NCBI RefSeq assembly: GCF_022370755.2
Contig: NZ_CP092364.2
Span: 992,001 to 1,056,000, forward strand
DNA length: 64,000 nucleotides
Direction of reading: 5' to 3'
Source of the DNA: Mycolicibacterium goodii
GTDB lineage: Bacteria; Actinomycetota; Actinomycetes; Mycobacteriales; Mycobacteriaceae
A program made the position numbers and the translations under genes. The notes under the pieces were generated by a model that saw only the letters and a list, made by a program, of their open reading frames with translations, was not told the DNA's origin and ran no database searches. Shown here in pieces: positions 16,976 through 27,187 of the stretch (positions within the stretch are counted from its first letter, which is position 1; each line of letters starts with the position of its first letter).

Positions 16976-18583
16976 TCAGACCGGAACGGCGAGCCTGGTG
17001 GGCTCGCCGAGTCCGCGCAGGGTGACCGACTCGCCCAAAGACCAGCAGGCTCTTTCGTTTTCGGAGGCATTGGCCAGGGCGCCCGACGAGGCCACCACGT
17101 GGCCGGGTACCGACTTGGCGAACTCACACAGTCGTGCGGCCTCGTTGACCGGTTCACCGATGACGGTGTATTCGAAGCGCTGCTTGGCGCCGACGTTGCC
17201 CGCGACGACCTGACCCGCGGCGACGCCGATTCCCGCGTCGAGTTCGGGTACCTCGTCGCGCAGGCGTAGCGCGATGGCGCGTGCGGCGCCGAGCGCCTCG
17301 TCCTCGGCGTTGTCGAGTGCCACCGGGGCGCCGAACACCGCGAGCACCGCGTCACCCTCGAACTTGTTGACCAGGCCACGATGTGCGTCGACCTCGTCGA
17401 CGATCACCGCGAAGAACCGGTTGAGCAATTCGACCACCTGGACGGCGGGGCGGCTGGTGACCAGTTGGGTGGAGCCGATGACGTCGACGAAAACCACTGC
17501 GGCGTGGCGTTCCTCGCCTCCGAGGACGAACTTCTGCTGCTCGGCGAGTGCGGCGACCTCGCGGCCGACGTGGCGGCCGAACAGGTCGCGTACGCGTTCC
17601 CGCTCGCGAAGCCCGTGGACCATCGAGTTGAAACCCCGTTGCAGCTGGCCCAGTTCGGTGCCGTCGAACACCACGAGGTTGGTGTCGAGATCGCCCTGCT
17701 CGACGCGGTTGAGTGCGGCACGCACCACGCGGATCGGAGTTGCGGTGAGCCAGGACAGGATCCACATCAGGATGAAACCGAACACAAGGGCGAACACCGC
17801 AAGTCCCATGACCGCGTAGGCGAACTGCGTCGGGGTCAGATTCTCCAGCGTCACCGCGAACAAAGCGGCCAGGAGGATTCCGAGGATCGGGACCCCGGAA
17901 CCCAGCGCCCACACCACCATCGTTCGGCCCATGATGCCGGGAGCCAGCCGCACGGGCGGCGGGCCCGCCTCCAGCGCCTGCGCGGCGACGGGCCGCAACG
18001 CGAACTCGGTGAACAGGTGGCAGCTGACCGACACCACGATGCCCGGAAAGCTGATGCCCAACAGGACTTTCGGGATGAAGTTGGTGTCCGCCATGCCGTA
18101 CAACGTCGTCAGCAGCACTGTGCCGGCACCCCACAGGATGAGCAGGACGCGGGTCAGCCGAAAGGGGGCGAAGAACGTGTTGCGTTGGTCCTGCGGCGTC
18201 GGCATCCGTTCTTCGATCGCCCACCGCACGTTGCTGATCACGCGGTTGGTCGCCCAGAAGACGCCGACGACGAGCGCGCCCACGACATAGGCGGGAGCGA
18301 CGATGTAGGTGTACGGCGCGACGCTGGATCCGAACATGCTGGGGGACGGGAAGAGCACCGTGAGCACCAGGATCGACACACCGATGCCGAGCAGGTTGGC
18401 GACGATGACGAACGTCGTCAGGATCAGCTGTATGCGGATGCGGCGCTTGCGCTGGCTCTCGGCGACCCGGCCGAGGATCCACGAGCCGTACTCCGGGGTG
18501 GTCGACGGGAGTCTGCTGCTCTGCCGCGTGACGGTTTCGAGCACCCGGCCCAGCTGCCGCGCCAGCGAGTTGTCGGCGTTCAT
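16976..18583 (-). CDS. Membrane adenylate/guanylate cyclase, class III, with HAMP domain
   Basis: The 535-residue protein has six hydrophobic helices in residues 45-300, a HAMP linker at about 300-350 (VRAALNRVEQGDLDTNLVV) and a class III catalytic domain from about 365. Catalytic residues are visible: metal Asp in FVDVIGST, Lys and Asp in NKFEGDAVLAVFG, and Asn/Arg in IGEPVNEAARL. It would make cAMP from ATP at the inner membrane surface. It corresponds to the Rv1318c-Rv1320c family, single here. It starts divergently from nucS. Confidence 0.92.
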   Translation of the reverse strand: MNADNSLARQLGRVLETVTRQSSRLPSTTPEYGSWILGRVAESQRKRRIRIQLILTTFVIVANLLGIGVSILVLTVLFPSPSMFGSSVAPYTYIVAPAYVVGALVVGVFWATNRVISNVRWAIEERMPTPQDQRNTFFAPFRLTRVLLILWGAGTVLLTTLYGMADTNFIPKVLLGISFPGIVVSVSCHLFTEFALRPVAAQALEAGPPPVRLAPGIMGRTMVVWALGSGVPILGILLAALFAVTLENLTPTQFAYAVMGLAVFALVFGFILMWILSWLTATPIRVVRAALNRVEQGDLDTNLVVFDGTELGQLQRGFNSMVHGLRERERVRDLFGRHVGREVAALAEQQKFVLGGEERHAAVVFVDVIGSTQLVTSRPAVQVVELLNRFFAVIVDEVDAHRGLVNKFEGDAVLAVFGAPVALDNAEDEALGAARAIALRLRDEVPELDAGIGVAAGQVVAGNVGAKQRFEYTVIGEPVNEAARLCEFAKSVPGHVVASSGALANASENERACWSLGESVTLRGLGEPTRLAVPV

Positions 18584-18629
18584 TGTGGCGTCAGCCTAGT
18601 TCGTCGGCGCTGCCTTTAAGGTGGATCGG

Positions 18630-19304
18630 GTGCGCCTCGTGATAGCTCAGTGCACCGTCGACTACGTCGGCCGGCTCACCGCTCATCTGCCCTCTGCCCG
18701 CCGGTTGCTGTTGTTCAAGGCGGACGGTTCGGTCAGCGTGCATGCCGATGACCGTGCCTACAAGCCGTTGAACTGGATGAGCCCGCCCTGTTGGGTCACC
18801 GAGCAGGAGACCGAAACCGGTGTCGCGCTGTGGGTCGTGGAGAACAAGACCGGTGAGCAGCTGCGGATCACGGTCGAGGACATCGAACATGATTCGAGCC
18901 ATGAGCTCGGCGTGGACCCTGGCTTGGTGAAGGACGGTGTCGAGGCCCACCTGCAGGCGTTGCTGGCCGAGCACGTCGAGCTGCTCGGCGCCGGATACAC
19001 GCTGGTTCGGCGCGAGTACCCGACCCCGATCGGACCGGTCGACCTGCTGTGCCGAGACGAGCTGGGCCGCTCGGTCGCCGTGGAGATCAAGCGCCGCGGC
19101 GAGATCGACGGCGTCGAACAGCTGACGCGCTACCTGGAACTGCTCAACCGCGACTCGCTGCTCGCGCCGGTGGCGGGTGTTTTTGCGGCACAGCAGATCA
19201 AACCGCAGGCCCGCACACTCGCCATTGACCGTGGAATCCGTTGTGTGACACTCGATTACGACCAGATGCGCGGGATGGACAGCGACGAGTACCGGCTCTT
19301 CTGA
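18630..19304 (+). CDS. nucS: Mismatch-specific endonuclease NucS/EndoMS
   Basis: The 224-residue enzyme cuts both strands at mismatches and replaces MutS/MutL in actinobacteria. The N-terminal dimer and DNA-binding half starts [20 protein letters not shown]; the C-terminal PD-(D/E)xK nuclease shows [23 protein letters not shown] start chosen because AAGGTGG lies 5 bases upstream; an alternative start lies three codons earlier. The tail DEYRLF resembles a beta-clamp-binding peptide. Its stop overlaps the start of the next gene (TGATG). Confidence 0.95.
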   Translation: MRLVIAQCTVDYVGRLTAHLPSARRLLLFKADGSVSVHADDRAYKPLNWMSPPCWVTEQETETGVALWVVENKTGEQLRITVEDIEHDSSHELGVDPGLVKDGVEAHLQALLAEHVELLGAGYTLVRREYPTPIGPVDLLCRDELGRSVAVEIKRRGEIDGVEQLTRYLELLNRDSLLAPVAGVFAAQQIKPQARTLAIDRGIRCVTLDYDQMRGMDSDEYRLF

Positions 19305-19603
19305 TGGTGCGCCGGCGTAAGGACAAATGGCGGCAGACGCCACCACCGCTGCCACCGTCACTGACGTCACGCCGTGTGGAGGTCGGGCCCGACGGCCACG
19401 ATTACGAGGTGCGCGCTGTCAGCGCGTCCCGCGCGACGAAGACCTACCGGTGCCCCGGATGTGATCACGAGATCCGGCCGGGCACGGCCCATGTCGTGGT
19501 ATGGCCGGTCGGCTCAGGTTCCGGGGTGGAGGACCGCAGGCATTGGCACACGCCGTGCTGGGCCAATAGGGCCAACCGCGGGCCCACCCGCAGGTGGTCC
19601 TGA
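19304..19603 (+). CDS. Small conserved protein with a possible zinc site (Rv1322 type)
   Basis: The 99-residue protein is translationally coupled to nucS through TGATG. A basic N-terminus (VRRRKDKWRQTPPP) is followed by CPGCDHEI and, 20-30 residues on, HWHTPCW, which could form a Cys/His zinc site. The C-terminus is Arg/Trp rich. The close coupling suggests a link with NucS, but I know of no assigned function. Confidence 0.75.
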   Translation: MVRRRKDKWRQTPPPLPPSLTSRRVEVGPDGHDYEVRAVSASRATKTYRCPGCDHEIRPGTAHVVVWPVGSGSGVEDRRHWHTPCWANRANRGPTRRWS

Positions 19604-19613
19604 TGTCAGCGCG

Positions 19614-20087
19614 TCAGTGCTGTTCGGCGCTCGGCTCGACCAGCTCGATCAGCACTCCGCCGGCATCCTTGGGATGGATGAAGTTGATGCGGGAGTTGGC
19701 GGTGCCGCGCTTGGGCGCGTCGTACAGCAGGCGCACGCCGTCGGCGCGCAGGCGATCGGACAGGGCGTCGATGTCGCTGGTGCGGTAGGCGAGCTGCTGC
19801 AGGCCAGGACCGCGGGTGTCGATGAACTTGGCGATCGTCGACTTCTCGTCGATCGGGGCGAGCAGCTGGATCTGTGCGCTGCCCTTCGGCGCGCCACGCA
19901 CCGACAGCATGGCCTCGCGCACGCCCTGCTCTTCGTTGACCTCCTCGTGCAGCACGATCATGCCGAGGTGGTCGTGGTACCACTTGGCCGCTGCGTCCAG
20001 GTCCGGCACGGCGATGCCGACGTGATCGATCGCGGTCACCAGTGCGCTGGCGAGCGCCGGACGGGCGTCAACGTGCTCGGTGGTCAT
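19614..20087 (-). CDS. mce: Methylmalonyl-CoA epimerase
   Basis: The 157-residue protein of the glyoxalase/VOC fold interconverts (2R)- and (2S)-methylmalonyl-CoA. Metal and catalytic motifs include AIDHVGIAVPDL (His), QIQLLAP (Gln), LQQLAYRTSDI and VLIELVEP (Glu). Start chosen at MTTEHV; longer frames upstream have no support. Divergent from the thiolase gene. Confidence 0.9.
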   Translation of the reverse strand: MTTEHVDARPALASALVTAIDHVGIAVPDLDAAAKWYHDHLGMIVLHEEVNEEQGVREAMLSVRGAPKGSAQIQLLAPIDEKSTIAKFIDTRGPGLQQLAYRTSDIDALSDRLRADGVRLLYDAPKRGTANSRINFIHPKDAGGVLIELVEPSAEQH

Positions 20088-20202
20088 AACGTAAAGGTAA
20101 CCTGGAGGCATACTTTTTATTCCTGTGTGATGCGCCACAGCGGCTTCCGTGACACACACATGCCCGTTAGACATCAGTTGTAAAGCTATTGGAGGTTGGA
20201 AG

Positions 20203-21381
20203 ATGACGACGTCGGTGATCGTTGCTGGGGCGCGTACGCCTGTCGGTAAGTTGATGGGTTCGCTCAAGGATTTCTCCGGCACCGATCTCGGCGCGATCGC
20301 GATCCGTGCGGCCCTGGAAAAGGCCAAGGTGCCCGCTTCGATGGTCGAGTACGTGATCATGGGCCAGGTGCTCACCGCGGGCGCGGGGCAGATGCCCGCG
20401 CGTCAGGCCGCGGTGGCTGCGGGCATCCCCTGGGACGTTGCTTCGCTGAGCATCAACAAGATGTGCCTGTCGGGCATCGATGCGATCGCGCTCGCCGATC
20501 AGCTGATCCGCGCCGGTGAGTTCGACATCGTCGTCGCCGGCGGCCAGGAGTCGATGAGCCAGGCTCCGCACCTGCTGCCCAAGAGCCGCGAGGGTTACAA
20601 GTACGGCGACGCGACGCTCGTCGACCACATGGCCTACGACGGGCTGCACGACGTGTTCACCGACCAGCCCATGGGCGCGCTCACCGAGCAGCGCAACGAT
20701 GTCGACAAGTTCAGCCGTGCCGAGCAGGACGAGTTCGCCGCGCAGTCGCACCAGAAGGCCGCCGCGGCGTGGAAGGACGGCGTCTTCGCCGACGAGGTCG
20801 TGCCGGTCTCGATCCCGCAGCGCAAGGGCGACCCGATCGAATTCGCCGAGGACGAGGGGATCCGGGGCAACACCACGGCCGACTCGCTCGCGGGGCTGCG
20901 GCCGGCGTTCCGCAAGGACGGCACCATCACGGCGGGGTCGGCGTCGCAGATCTCCGACGGCGCGGCCGCGGTGGTCGTGATGAACAAGGCCAAGGCCGAG
21001 GAGCTCGGCCTGACCTGGCTCGCCGAGATCGGCGCGCACGGCGTCGTGGCGGGGCCCGACTCGACGCTGCAGTCGCAGCCGGCGAACGCGATCAAGAAGG
21101 CGATCACCCGTGAGGGCATCTCGGTCGATCAGCTCGACGTGGTCGAGATCAACGAGGCGTTCGCCGCCGTCGCGCTGGCATCGATCAAGGAACTCGGTGT
21201 CGATCCGGCCAAGGTGAACGTCAACGGCGGCGCGATCGCCATCGGCCACCCGATCGGGATGTCCGGTGCTCGCATCACGCTGCACGCGGCACTCGAGCTG
21301 GCTCGCCGGGGCTCGGGTTACGCGGTCGCGGCGCTGTGCGGTGCCGGCGGCCAGGGCGACGCGCTCGTGCTGCGTCGCTGA
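20203..21381 (+). CDS. fadA4: Acetyl-CoA acetyltransferase (thiolase)
   Basis: The 392-residue thiolase joins or splits acetoacetyl-CoA. The nucleophilic Cys is in NKMCLSG (about residue 90), the His in [16 protein letters not shown] (about 345) and the second Cys in [11 protein letters not shown] (about 380). ATG at 20203 has a strong GGAGGT Shine-Dalgarno 7 bases upstream; the in-frame codons before it are not needed. Confidence 0.95.
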   Translation: MTTSVIVAGARTPVGKLMGSLKDFSGTDLGAIAIRAALEKAKVPASMVEYVIMGQVLTAGAGQMPARQAAVAAGIPWDVASLSINKMCLSGIDAIALADQLIRAGEFDIVVAGGQESMSQAPHLLPKSREGYKYGDATLVDHMAYDGLHDVFTDQPMGALTEQRNDVDKFSRAEQDEFAAQSHQKAAAAWKDGVFADEVVPVSIPQRKGDPIEFAEDEGIRGNTTADSLAGLRPAFRKDGTITAGSASQISDGAAAVVVMNKAKAEELGLTWLAEIGAHGVVAGPDSTLQSQPANAIKKAITREGISVDQLDVVEINEAFAAVALASIKELGVDPAKVNVNGGAIAIGHPIGMSGARITLHAALELARRGSGYAVAALCGAGGQGDALVLRR

Positions 21382-21438
21382 GAGAGCCTGACCACAATCA
21401 ACGACACGTTGTAGTAGCTGGCCGGCGGGTCGGGCACA

Positions 21439-21822
21439 ATGGCGCTCATGACGAGTTCTTTCGACCTGCGCTCGACCGTCGGCTGGTTCCGTCTCATCGG
21501 ACTCGCCGAGGCCGTCAGCTGGGCCGGCCTGCTGGTCGGGATGTATTTCAAGTACCTGGGTTCACCGCGCACCGAGATCGGTGTCAAGGTGTTCGGCCCC
21601 ATTCACGGCGGCGTCTTCTTGGCATTCCTCGCGGCAGCCGTTCTCGTCGGTCTGGCGTTCAAGTGGTCGCTCCTCACCTGGGGTCTGGCGTTGCTGGCCA
21701 GCATCGTGCCGCTCGGCAGTGTGATCTTCATCATGTGGGCCGACCGTGCCGGCAAGATGGGCACGCCCGCGGTCGCGGCGGTCGGTGCGCAACCGGGCCG
21801 CCCCGCGCCGGAAACGACGTGA
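21439..21822 (+). CDS. DUF3817 family membrane protein
   Basis: The 127-residue protein has three hydrophobic helices and the family pattern GWFRLIGLAEAVSWAGLL followed by GPIHGGVFLAFLAA. A second ATG at 21448 (MTSSFDL) is an equally good start. Function unknown. A paralogue of the same family lies at 43014-43367. Confidence 0.8.
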   Translation: MALMTSSFDLRSTVGWFRLIGLAEAVSWAGLLVGMYFKYLGSPRTEIGVKVFGPIHGGVFLAFLAAAVLVGLAFKWSLLTWGLALLASIVPLGSVIFIMWADRAGKMGTPAVAAVGAQPGRPAPETT

Positions 21823-21834
21823 CAGACTTGATGC

Positions 21835-22725
21835 GTGACTCGTCCACGTCCTTCCATTGGGCCGGCGCTGGCCGGTGCGGTTGACCTCTCGGCACTGAAG
21901 CGACCCGCCACGAGCGGCGAGGCGGCGCCCGCTCCGGGTGGCCCCAATGTCACCGAGGTCACCGAGGCCAATTTCGAAGCAGAGGTTTTGGTCCGTTCCG
22001 GGCAGATCCCGGTTGTGGTGGTCCTTTGGTCGCCCCGCAGTGAGGTCAGCGCGCAGCTCACCGAGACCCTGGCAGGCCTGGCGTCCGCCGACGGCGGCAA
22101 GTGGTCGCTGGCCGCGGTGAACGTCGACACCACACCACGCATCGCGCAGATGTTCGGCATCCAGGCCGTGCCGACGGTCGTCGCGCTGGCCGGTGGTCAG
22201 CCCATCGCGAGCTTCCAAGGGCCGCAGCCGGCAGAACAGCTGCGCCGCTGGGTCGACTCGCTGCTGGAGGCGACCGCAGGCAAGCTCGCCGGCACCGGAG
22301 AAGAGGCCGAGCAGGTCGATCCGGCGGTGGCACAGGCCCGGGCCCACCTCGATCAGGGCAACTTCGACGAGGCGCTCAGCGCCTACGAGGCCATCCTCGA
22401 GTCCCAGCCGAACCATCCCGAGGCCAAGGGCGCCGTCCGCCAGATCGCGTTCCTGCAGCGGGCCAGTGCGCAGCGGCCCGATGCGGTCGAGGCGGCCGCG
22501 GCGGCGCCCGACGACATCGAGGCGGCCTTCGCCGCGGCCGACGTCGAGATCCTGCAGCAGCAGGTCAGCGCCGCGTTCGATCGGCTGATCGCGCTCATCA
22601 AGCGGACCGCGGGCGATGACCGCACCAAGGTGCGCACGCGGCTCATCGAGCTCTTCGAGCTCTTCGACCCCGCAGATCCCGAAGTGATCGCGGGCCGCCG
22701 CAATCTCGCCAACGCCCTGTACTAG
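21835..22725 (+). CDS. YbbN/CnoX-like thioredoxin-fold protein with TPR region, no CxxC
   Basis: The 296-residue protein has a thioredoxin fold at about 40-140 ([18 protein letters not shown] holds the cis-Pro loop) and a C-terminal helical TPR-like part ([26 protein letters not shown]). The redox motif position reads WSPRSE, so it cannot be a disulfide reductase; a holdase or co-chaperone role as in E. coli YbbN is the closest guess (Rv1324 type). GTG start; CAGACT 6 bases upstream suggests a leaderless transcript. Its end overlaps the glgB stop by 4 bases, tail to tail. Confidence 0.85.
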   Translation: MTRPRPSIGPALAGAVDLSALKRPATSGEAAPAPGGPNVTEVTEANFEAEVLVRSGQIPVVVVLWSPRSEVSAQLTETLAGLASADGGKWSLAAVNVDTTPRIAQMFGIQAVPTVVALAGGQPIASFQGPQPAEQLRRWVDSLLEATAGKLAGTGEEAEQVDPAVAQARAHLDQGNFDEALSAYEAILESQPNHPEAKGAVRQIAFLQRASAQRPDAVEAAAAAPDDIEAAFAAADVEILQQQVSAAFDRLIALIKRTAGDDRTKVRTRLIELFELFDPADPEVIAGRRNLANALY

Positions 22726-24929
22726 GCCGGCTCGAACCAGAGCATCGACAGTGGCGGCAGCACCATCACGGCCGAGGCCGGCCGACCGTGCCAGGGCTCG
22801 TCGGTGGCCTCCACCGCGCCGTAGTTGCCGATCCCCGAGCCGTTGTAGATGGTGGCATCGGTGTTGAGCACCTCGCGCCAGGTCCCGGCATGGGGCAGGC
22901 CGAGCCGGTACTGGCTGTGCTCGGTGCCCGCGAAGTTGATCACGCACGCGAGCATCGAGCCGTCGCTGCCGAAGCGCAGAAAGCTCAGCACGTTGTTGCC
23001 CGAGTCGTTGGCGTCGATCCACGAGTAACCCTCGGGGCTGGTGTCGCGGCTCCACAGCGCGGCGTGGCCGCGGTAGATGGCGTTGAGATCGCGCACCAGG
23101 TTCTGCACACCCGTCGAGAAACTCTGCTCGTCGAGTTGGTACCAGTCCAGGCCGCGCTCCTCGGACCACTCGGCGCGCTGGGCGAACTCCTGTCCCATGA
23201 ACAGCAGCTGCTTGCCGGGGTGCGCCCACTGGTAGGCGAGCAGGCTTCGCAGGCCCGCGGCCTTCTCGTGGTCGCCGCCCGGCATGCGGCCCCACAGCGT
23301 GCCCTTGCCGTGCACCACCTCGTCGTGGCTGATGGGCAGTACGTAGTTCTCGCTGAACGCGTAGAGCATCGAGAACGTCATCTCGTGGTGGTGGTAGCTG
23401 CGATAGATGGGGTCACGGCTGATGTAGGCCAGCGTGTCGTTCATCCAGCCCATGTTCCACTTCATCGAGAACCCAAGGCCCCCAAGATTTGTCGGCCGCG
23501 TGACCCCGGGCCATGACGTCGACTCCTCGGCCACCGTCACGATGCCGGGTGCCACCTTGTGCACGGTGGCGTTCATCTCCTGCAGGAACTGCACGGCTTC
23601 GAGGTTCTCGCGGCCGCCGTACTTGTTCGGCGTCCAGCCGCCCTCGGGGCGCGAGTAGTCCAGGTAGAGCATCGATGCCACGGCGTCGACGCGCAGGCCG
23701 TCGATGTGGAACTCCTGCAGCCAGTACAGTGCGTTGGCCACCAAAAAGTTGCGGACCTCGGGCCTGCCGAAATCGAAAACGTATGTACCCCAGTCGAGTT
23801 GCTCGCCGCGGCGGGGGTCGGAGTGTTCATAGAGTGCCGTGCCGTCGAACCGGCCCAGCGCCCAGGCGTCCTTGGGGAAGTGCGCGGGCACCCAGTCGAC
23901 GATGACGCCGATTCCCGCCTGGTGCAGCGAGTCGACCAGATACCGGAAGTCGTCGGGCGTCCCGAGCCGAGAGGTCGGCGCATAGTACGAGGTGACCTGG
24001 TATCCCCACGATCCGCCGAACGGGTGTTCGGCGACGGGCAGCATCTCGACGTGTGTGAAGCCCTGCTCCACAACATATTCGGTGAGCTCGGTGGCGAGCT
24101 GACGATAGGTCAGTCCGGGACGCCACGACAGCAGGTGCACCTCGTAGGTGCTCATCGGCTCGAACACCGGGTTGAGGCTCGCGCGACGCGTCATCCAGTC
24201 CTCGTCGTGCCATTCGTAGGTGCTCTCGGTGACGCGCGACGCGGTCTGCGGTGGCACCTCGGTGGCGAACGCCATCGGGTCGGCACGGTCGGTCACCGAA
24301 CCGTCGGCGCCGTGCACGCGGAACTTGTACAGCCCGTCGGGCGGGAAGCCGGGCCAGAACAGCTCCCAGACCCCCGACGAACCGAGCACGCGCATGGGTG
24401 CCTCGTTGCCGTGCCAGTGGTTGAACTCGCCGATGAGGCTGACGCCTTTTGCGTTCGGCGCCCACACCGCGAACGACACACCCGTCACCGGGCCGTCGGC
24501 CGTGGTGAACGTGCGCCGGTGCGCGCCGAGGATCTCCCACAACCGCTCGTGGCGGCCCTCGGCGAACAGGTGCAGATCGAGTTCACCGAGCGTCGGCAGG
24601 AACCGGTAGGCGTCGGCGGTGGTGTGGGTGACGACGGAGTCGTCGGCACCGGGGTAGCCGATCTCCAGGCGGTAGTCGATGAGGTTGGTGAACGGCACCG
24701 CGACGGCGAACAACCCGGATTCCAGGTGCTGCATGGGATAGCGCTCACCCCCGATGAGGGCGTCGACCTTGGCCGCGTGCGGGCGGAACGTGCGGATCAC
24801 GGTGTGATCGGAGTACTCGTGGGCGCCCAGCACGGAATGCGGATCGTGATGCTCACCGGCCACCAGGCGGTGGACGTCCGACGGGTCCGGCCGCAGATGC
24901 GCGTTGGTGAGTTGATTGCTTCTCGTCAT
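22722..24929 (-). CDS. glgB: 1,4-alpha-glucan branching enzyme
   Basis: The 735-residue enzyme adds alpha-1,6 branches to alpha-glucan. Two N-terminal beta-sandwich modules are followed by a GH13 barrel with [10 protein letters not shown], the nucleophile in [12 protein letters not shown], the acid/base Glu in TVAEESTSW and [11 protein letters not shown]. It follows glgE by 7 bases on the same strand; GlgE makes linear maltosyl chains and GlgB branches them. Confidence 0.97.
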   Translation of the reverse strand: MTRSNQLTNAHLRPDPSDVHRLVAGEHHDPHSVLGAHEYSDHTVIRTFRPHAAKVDALIGGERYPMQHLESGLFAVAVPFTNLIDYRLEIGYPGADDSVVTHTTADAYRFLPTLGELDLHLFAEGRHERLWEILGAHRRTFTTADGPVTGVSFAVWAPNAKGVSLIGEFNHWHGNEAPMRVLGSSGVWELFWPGFPPDGLYKFRVHGADGSVTDRADPMAFATEVPPQTASRVTESTYEWHDEDWMTRRASLNPVFEPMSTYEVHLLSWRPGLTYRQLATELTEYVVEQGFTHVEMLPVAEHPFGGSWGYQVTSYYAPTSRLGTPDDFRYLVDSLHQAGIGVIVDWVPAHFPKDAWALGRFDGTALYEHSDPRRGEQLDWGTYVFDFGRPEVRNFLVANALYWLQEFHIDGLRVDAVASMLYLDYSRPEGGWTPNKYGGRENLEAVQFLQEMNATVHKVAPGIVTVAEESTSWPGVTRPTNLGGLGFSMKWNMGWMNDTLAYISRDPIYRSYHHHEMTFSMLYAFSENYVLPISHDEVVHGKGTLWGRMPGGDHEKAAGLRSLLAYQWAHPGKQLLFMGQEFAQRAEWSEERGLDWYQLDEQSFSTGVQNLVRDLNAIYRGHAALWSRDTSPEGYSWIDANDSGNNVLSFLRFGSDGSMLACVINFAGTEHSQYRLGLPHAGTWREVLNTDATIYNGSGIGNYGAVEATDEPWHGRPASAVMVLPPLSMLWFEPA

Positions 24930-24936
24930 CTCGCCC

Positions 24937-27015
24937 TCATTCCCTGCGTAGCAAGTCGAGTCGTTTCTCGTACGGTATGAGCGGCATGTTCAGCACGTGC
25001 GCGACCGCCTTGGCGGGGTCGATACGAACGTAGTTGGACTGCCCCCACTGGTATTCCTCACCTGTGATCTCGTCGCGCACCCAGAACCGGTCATAGGGCT
25101 CCATACCCAGTGCGCCCATGTCCAACCACAATGTCGACTCTTCCGGCCCGAACGCGTTGAGCGTCACAACCACCAGCACCGTGTCGCCGGTGACCGGGTC
25201 GAACTTGCTGTAGGCCAGCAGTGCGTCGTTGTCGAGGTGGTGGAACTTGATGGTGCGCAACTGGCGCAACGCCGGGTGCAGATGCCGGATCTCGTTGAGC
25301 CGGGTGAGGAACGGCTCAAGGGATTCACCCCTGGCCATCGCGCCCTCGAAGTCGCGTGGCCGCAGTTGGTACTTCTCGGAGTCCAGATACTCCTCGCTGC
25401 CCTCCCGCACCGGGCGGTGCTCGAACAGCTCGTAACCCGAGTACACACCCCACGACGAGCTCATGGTCGCCGCGAGGACCGCGCGGATCGCGAACATGCC
25501 GGGGCCACCGTGCTGCAGTGTCTCGTGGAGGATGTCGGGGGTGTTGACCCACAGGTTGGGCCGCGCGCAGTCGGCGTACTCGGCGATCTCCTCGCCGAAC
25601 TGGGTGAGCTCCCACTTGGCGGTGCGCCACGTGAAGTACGTATACGACTGTGTGAAGCCGAGTTTGGCGAGCCCGTACAACCTGGCCGGGCGGGTGAACG
25701 CCTCGGACAGGAACAGCACGTCGGGATCCTCGTTCTTGATCTCGGCGATCAGCCAGGCCCAGAAGTTCGGTGGCTTGGTGTGTGGGTTGTCGACGCGGAA
25801 GACCTTGACGCCGTGCGAGATCCAGAACCGCACCACCCGCAGCACCTCGTGGAACAGACCCTCGGGGTCGTTGTCGAAGTTCAGCGGATAGATGTCCTGG
25901 TACTTCTTGGGCGGGTTCTCGGCGTAGGCGATGGTGCCGTCGGGCAGCACCGTGAACCACTCGGGATGCGCCTTGGCCCACGGGTGATCCGGCGCACACT
26001 GCAGGGCGAGATCGAGTGCCACCTCGAGTCCCGCGTCACGCGCGGCGGCCACGAAAGCGTCGAAATCCTCGATCGTGCCCAACTCGGGGTGCACCGCGTC
26101 GTGGCCGCCCTCGTCGCTGCCGATCGCCCACGGCGACCCGACGTCGCCGGGTGCGGCCGTCACCGAGTTGTTGCGGCCCTTGCGGTGCACCTTGCCGATG
26201 GGGTGGATCGGCGGCAGGTACACGACGTTGAAGCCCATGCGGGCGATGCGGGGGAGCGCCGCGGCGGCCGTCTCGAACGTGCCGTGCACGGGATTGCCGT
26301 CCTCGTCCCACCCGCCGGTGGACCGCGGGAACATCTCGTACCACGAACTGAAGCGCGCGAGCGGACGATCCACCCAGACGCCGTACACCTCGCCGCGGGT
26401 GACCAACTCGCGCAACGGATACTGCAGCAGCAGATCGGCGACCTCGGGCGAAAGGGCCGCACCTGCCCGCTGGTAGGGGTCGCCGGGGGTGCGCAGCCGC
26501 TCCGCGGCCTCCAGCAGCGGGTCGCGGAGTTTGCGTGGCATGCCCTCGGCGGCGCGCATCAACAGGCGCGCGCCCACGAGCAGGTCGTTGTTCAGCTCGG
26601 TCTCGCTCTGGCCGGCCTCCAGCTTCGCCTCGACGGCGTGGCGCCACGTCGCGATGGGATCGCCCCAGCCGTCCACCCGATACGTCCACAGCCCGACGGC
26701 GTCCGGGGTGAACGAACCGTGGAACACATCGGGGGTACGTCCGGTCGACATGCGCAGGATCTGCGGTTTGACCCGCTGGCCGGGGCGGACGACGGTGCCG
26801 AGGGGCACCGCCGCGGGCGTCGTCCCGGGGCCGCTGGCCAGGCGCGGGAACTCGGTGCCCAGGTAGCGCACCACGAGGGTGGCCGAGACCGCGTCGTGGC
26901 CTTCCCGCCACACCGTGGCACGCACCGGCACGACCTCACCGACGACGGCTTTGGCGGGGTAGCGCCCACACGACACCACAGGTGCGACGTCATCGATTCC
27001 GATACGACCGGCCAC
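24937..27015 (-). CDS. glgE: Alpha-1,4-glucan:maltose-1-phosphate maltosyltransferase
   Basis: The 692-residue GH13_3 enzyme extends alpha-glucan with maltose from maltose-1-phosphate. The catalytic nucleophile is the Asp of [15 protein letters not shown], the acid/base Glu sits in FLSEAFTRP, and [12 protein letters not shown] is the substrate-side loop. GTG start with GAGGAG 8 bases upstream. First gene of a glgE-glgB operon, divergent from glgP. The other enzymes of the GlgE pathway (TreS, Pep2) are not in this window. Confidence 0.97.
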   Translation of the reverse strand: MAGRIGIDDVAPVVSCGRYPAKAVVGEVVPVRATVWREGHDAVSATLVVRYLGTEFPRLASGPGTTPAAVPLGTVVRPGQRVKPQILRMSTGRTPDVFHGSFTPDAVGLWTYRVDGWGDPIATWRHAVEAKLEAGQSETELNNDLLVGARLLMRAAEGMPRKLRDPLLEAAERLRTPGDPYQRAGAALSPEVADLLLQYPLRELVTRGEVYGVWVDRPLARFSSWYEMFPRSTGGWDEDGNPVHGTFETAAAALPRIARMGFNVVYLPPIHPIGKVHRKGRNNSVTAAPGDVGSPWAIGSDEGGHDAVHPELGTIEDFDAFVAAARDAGLEVALDLALQCAPDHPWAKAHPEWFTVLPDGTIAYAENPPKKYQDIYPLNFDNDPEGLFHEVLRVVRFWISHGVKVFRVDNPHTKPPNFWAWLIAEIKNEDPDVLFLSEAFTRPARLYGLAKLGFTQSYTYFTWRTAKWELTQFGEEIAEYADCARPNLWVNTPDILHETLQHGGPGMFAIRAVLAATMSSSWGVYSGYELFEHRPVREGSEEYLDSEKYQLRPRDFEGAMARGESLEPFLTRLNEIRHLHPALRQLRTIKFHHLDNDALLAYSKFDPVTGDTVLVVVTLNAFGPEESTLWLDMGALGMEPYDRFWVRDEITGEEYQWGQSNYVRIDPAKAVAHVLNMPLIPYEKRLDLLRRE

Positions 27016-27173
27016 CCATCACTCCTCACGTCGTCGCGGTCTGCCCCGACCGCCCTTGGAAGTTCACCGCCCTCGTCGCGTCTGATACCCACCGTAGTGT
27101 CCTGGCCAATCACACGTGGGTGAAGCGAGAGCTCGCAGCGGGTCGCGTCTGCTGCGGATGCGCGATTTGTCAG

Positions 27174-27179
27174 TAAGGT
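27174..27179 (+). promoter_or_regulatory. Probable -10 element of a leaderless glgP transcript
   Basis: TAAGGT fits TAnnnT and ends 8 bases before the glgP GTG; there is no Shine-Dalgarno. Inferred from spacing only. Confidence 0.45.
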
Positions 27180-27187
27180 TGTGTCGC

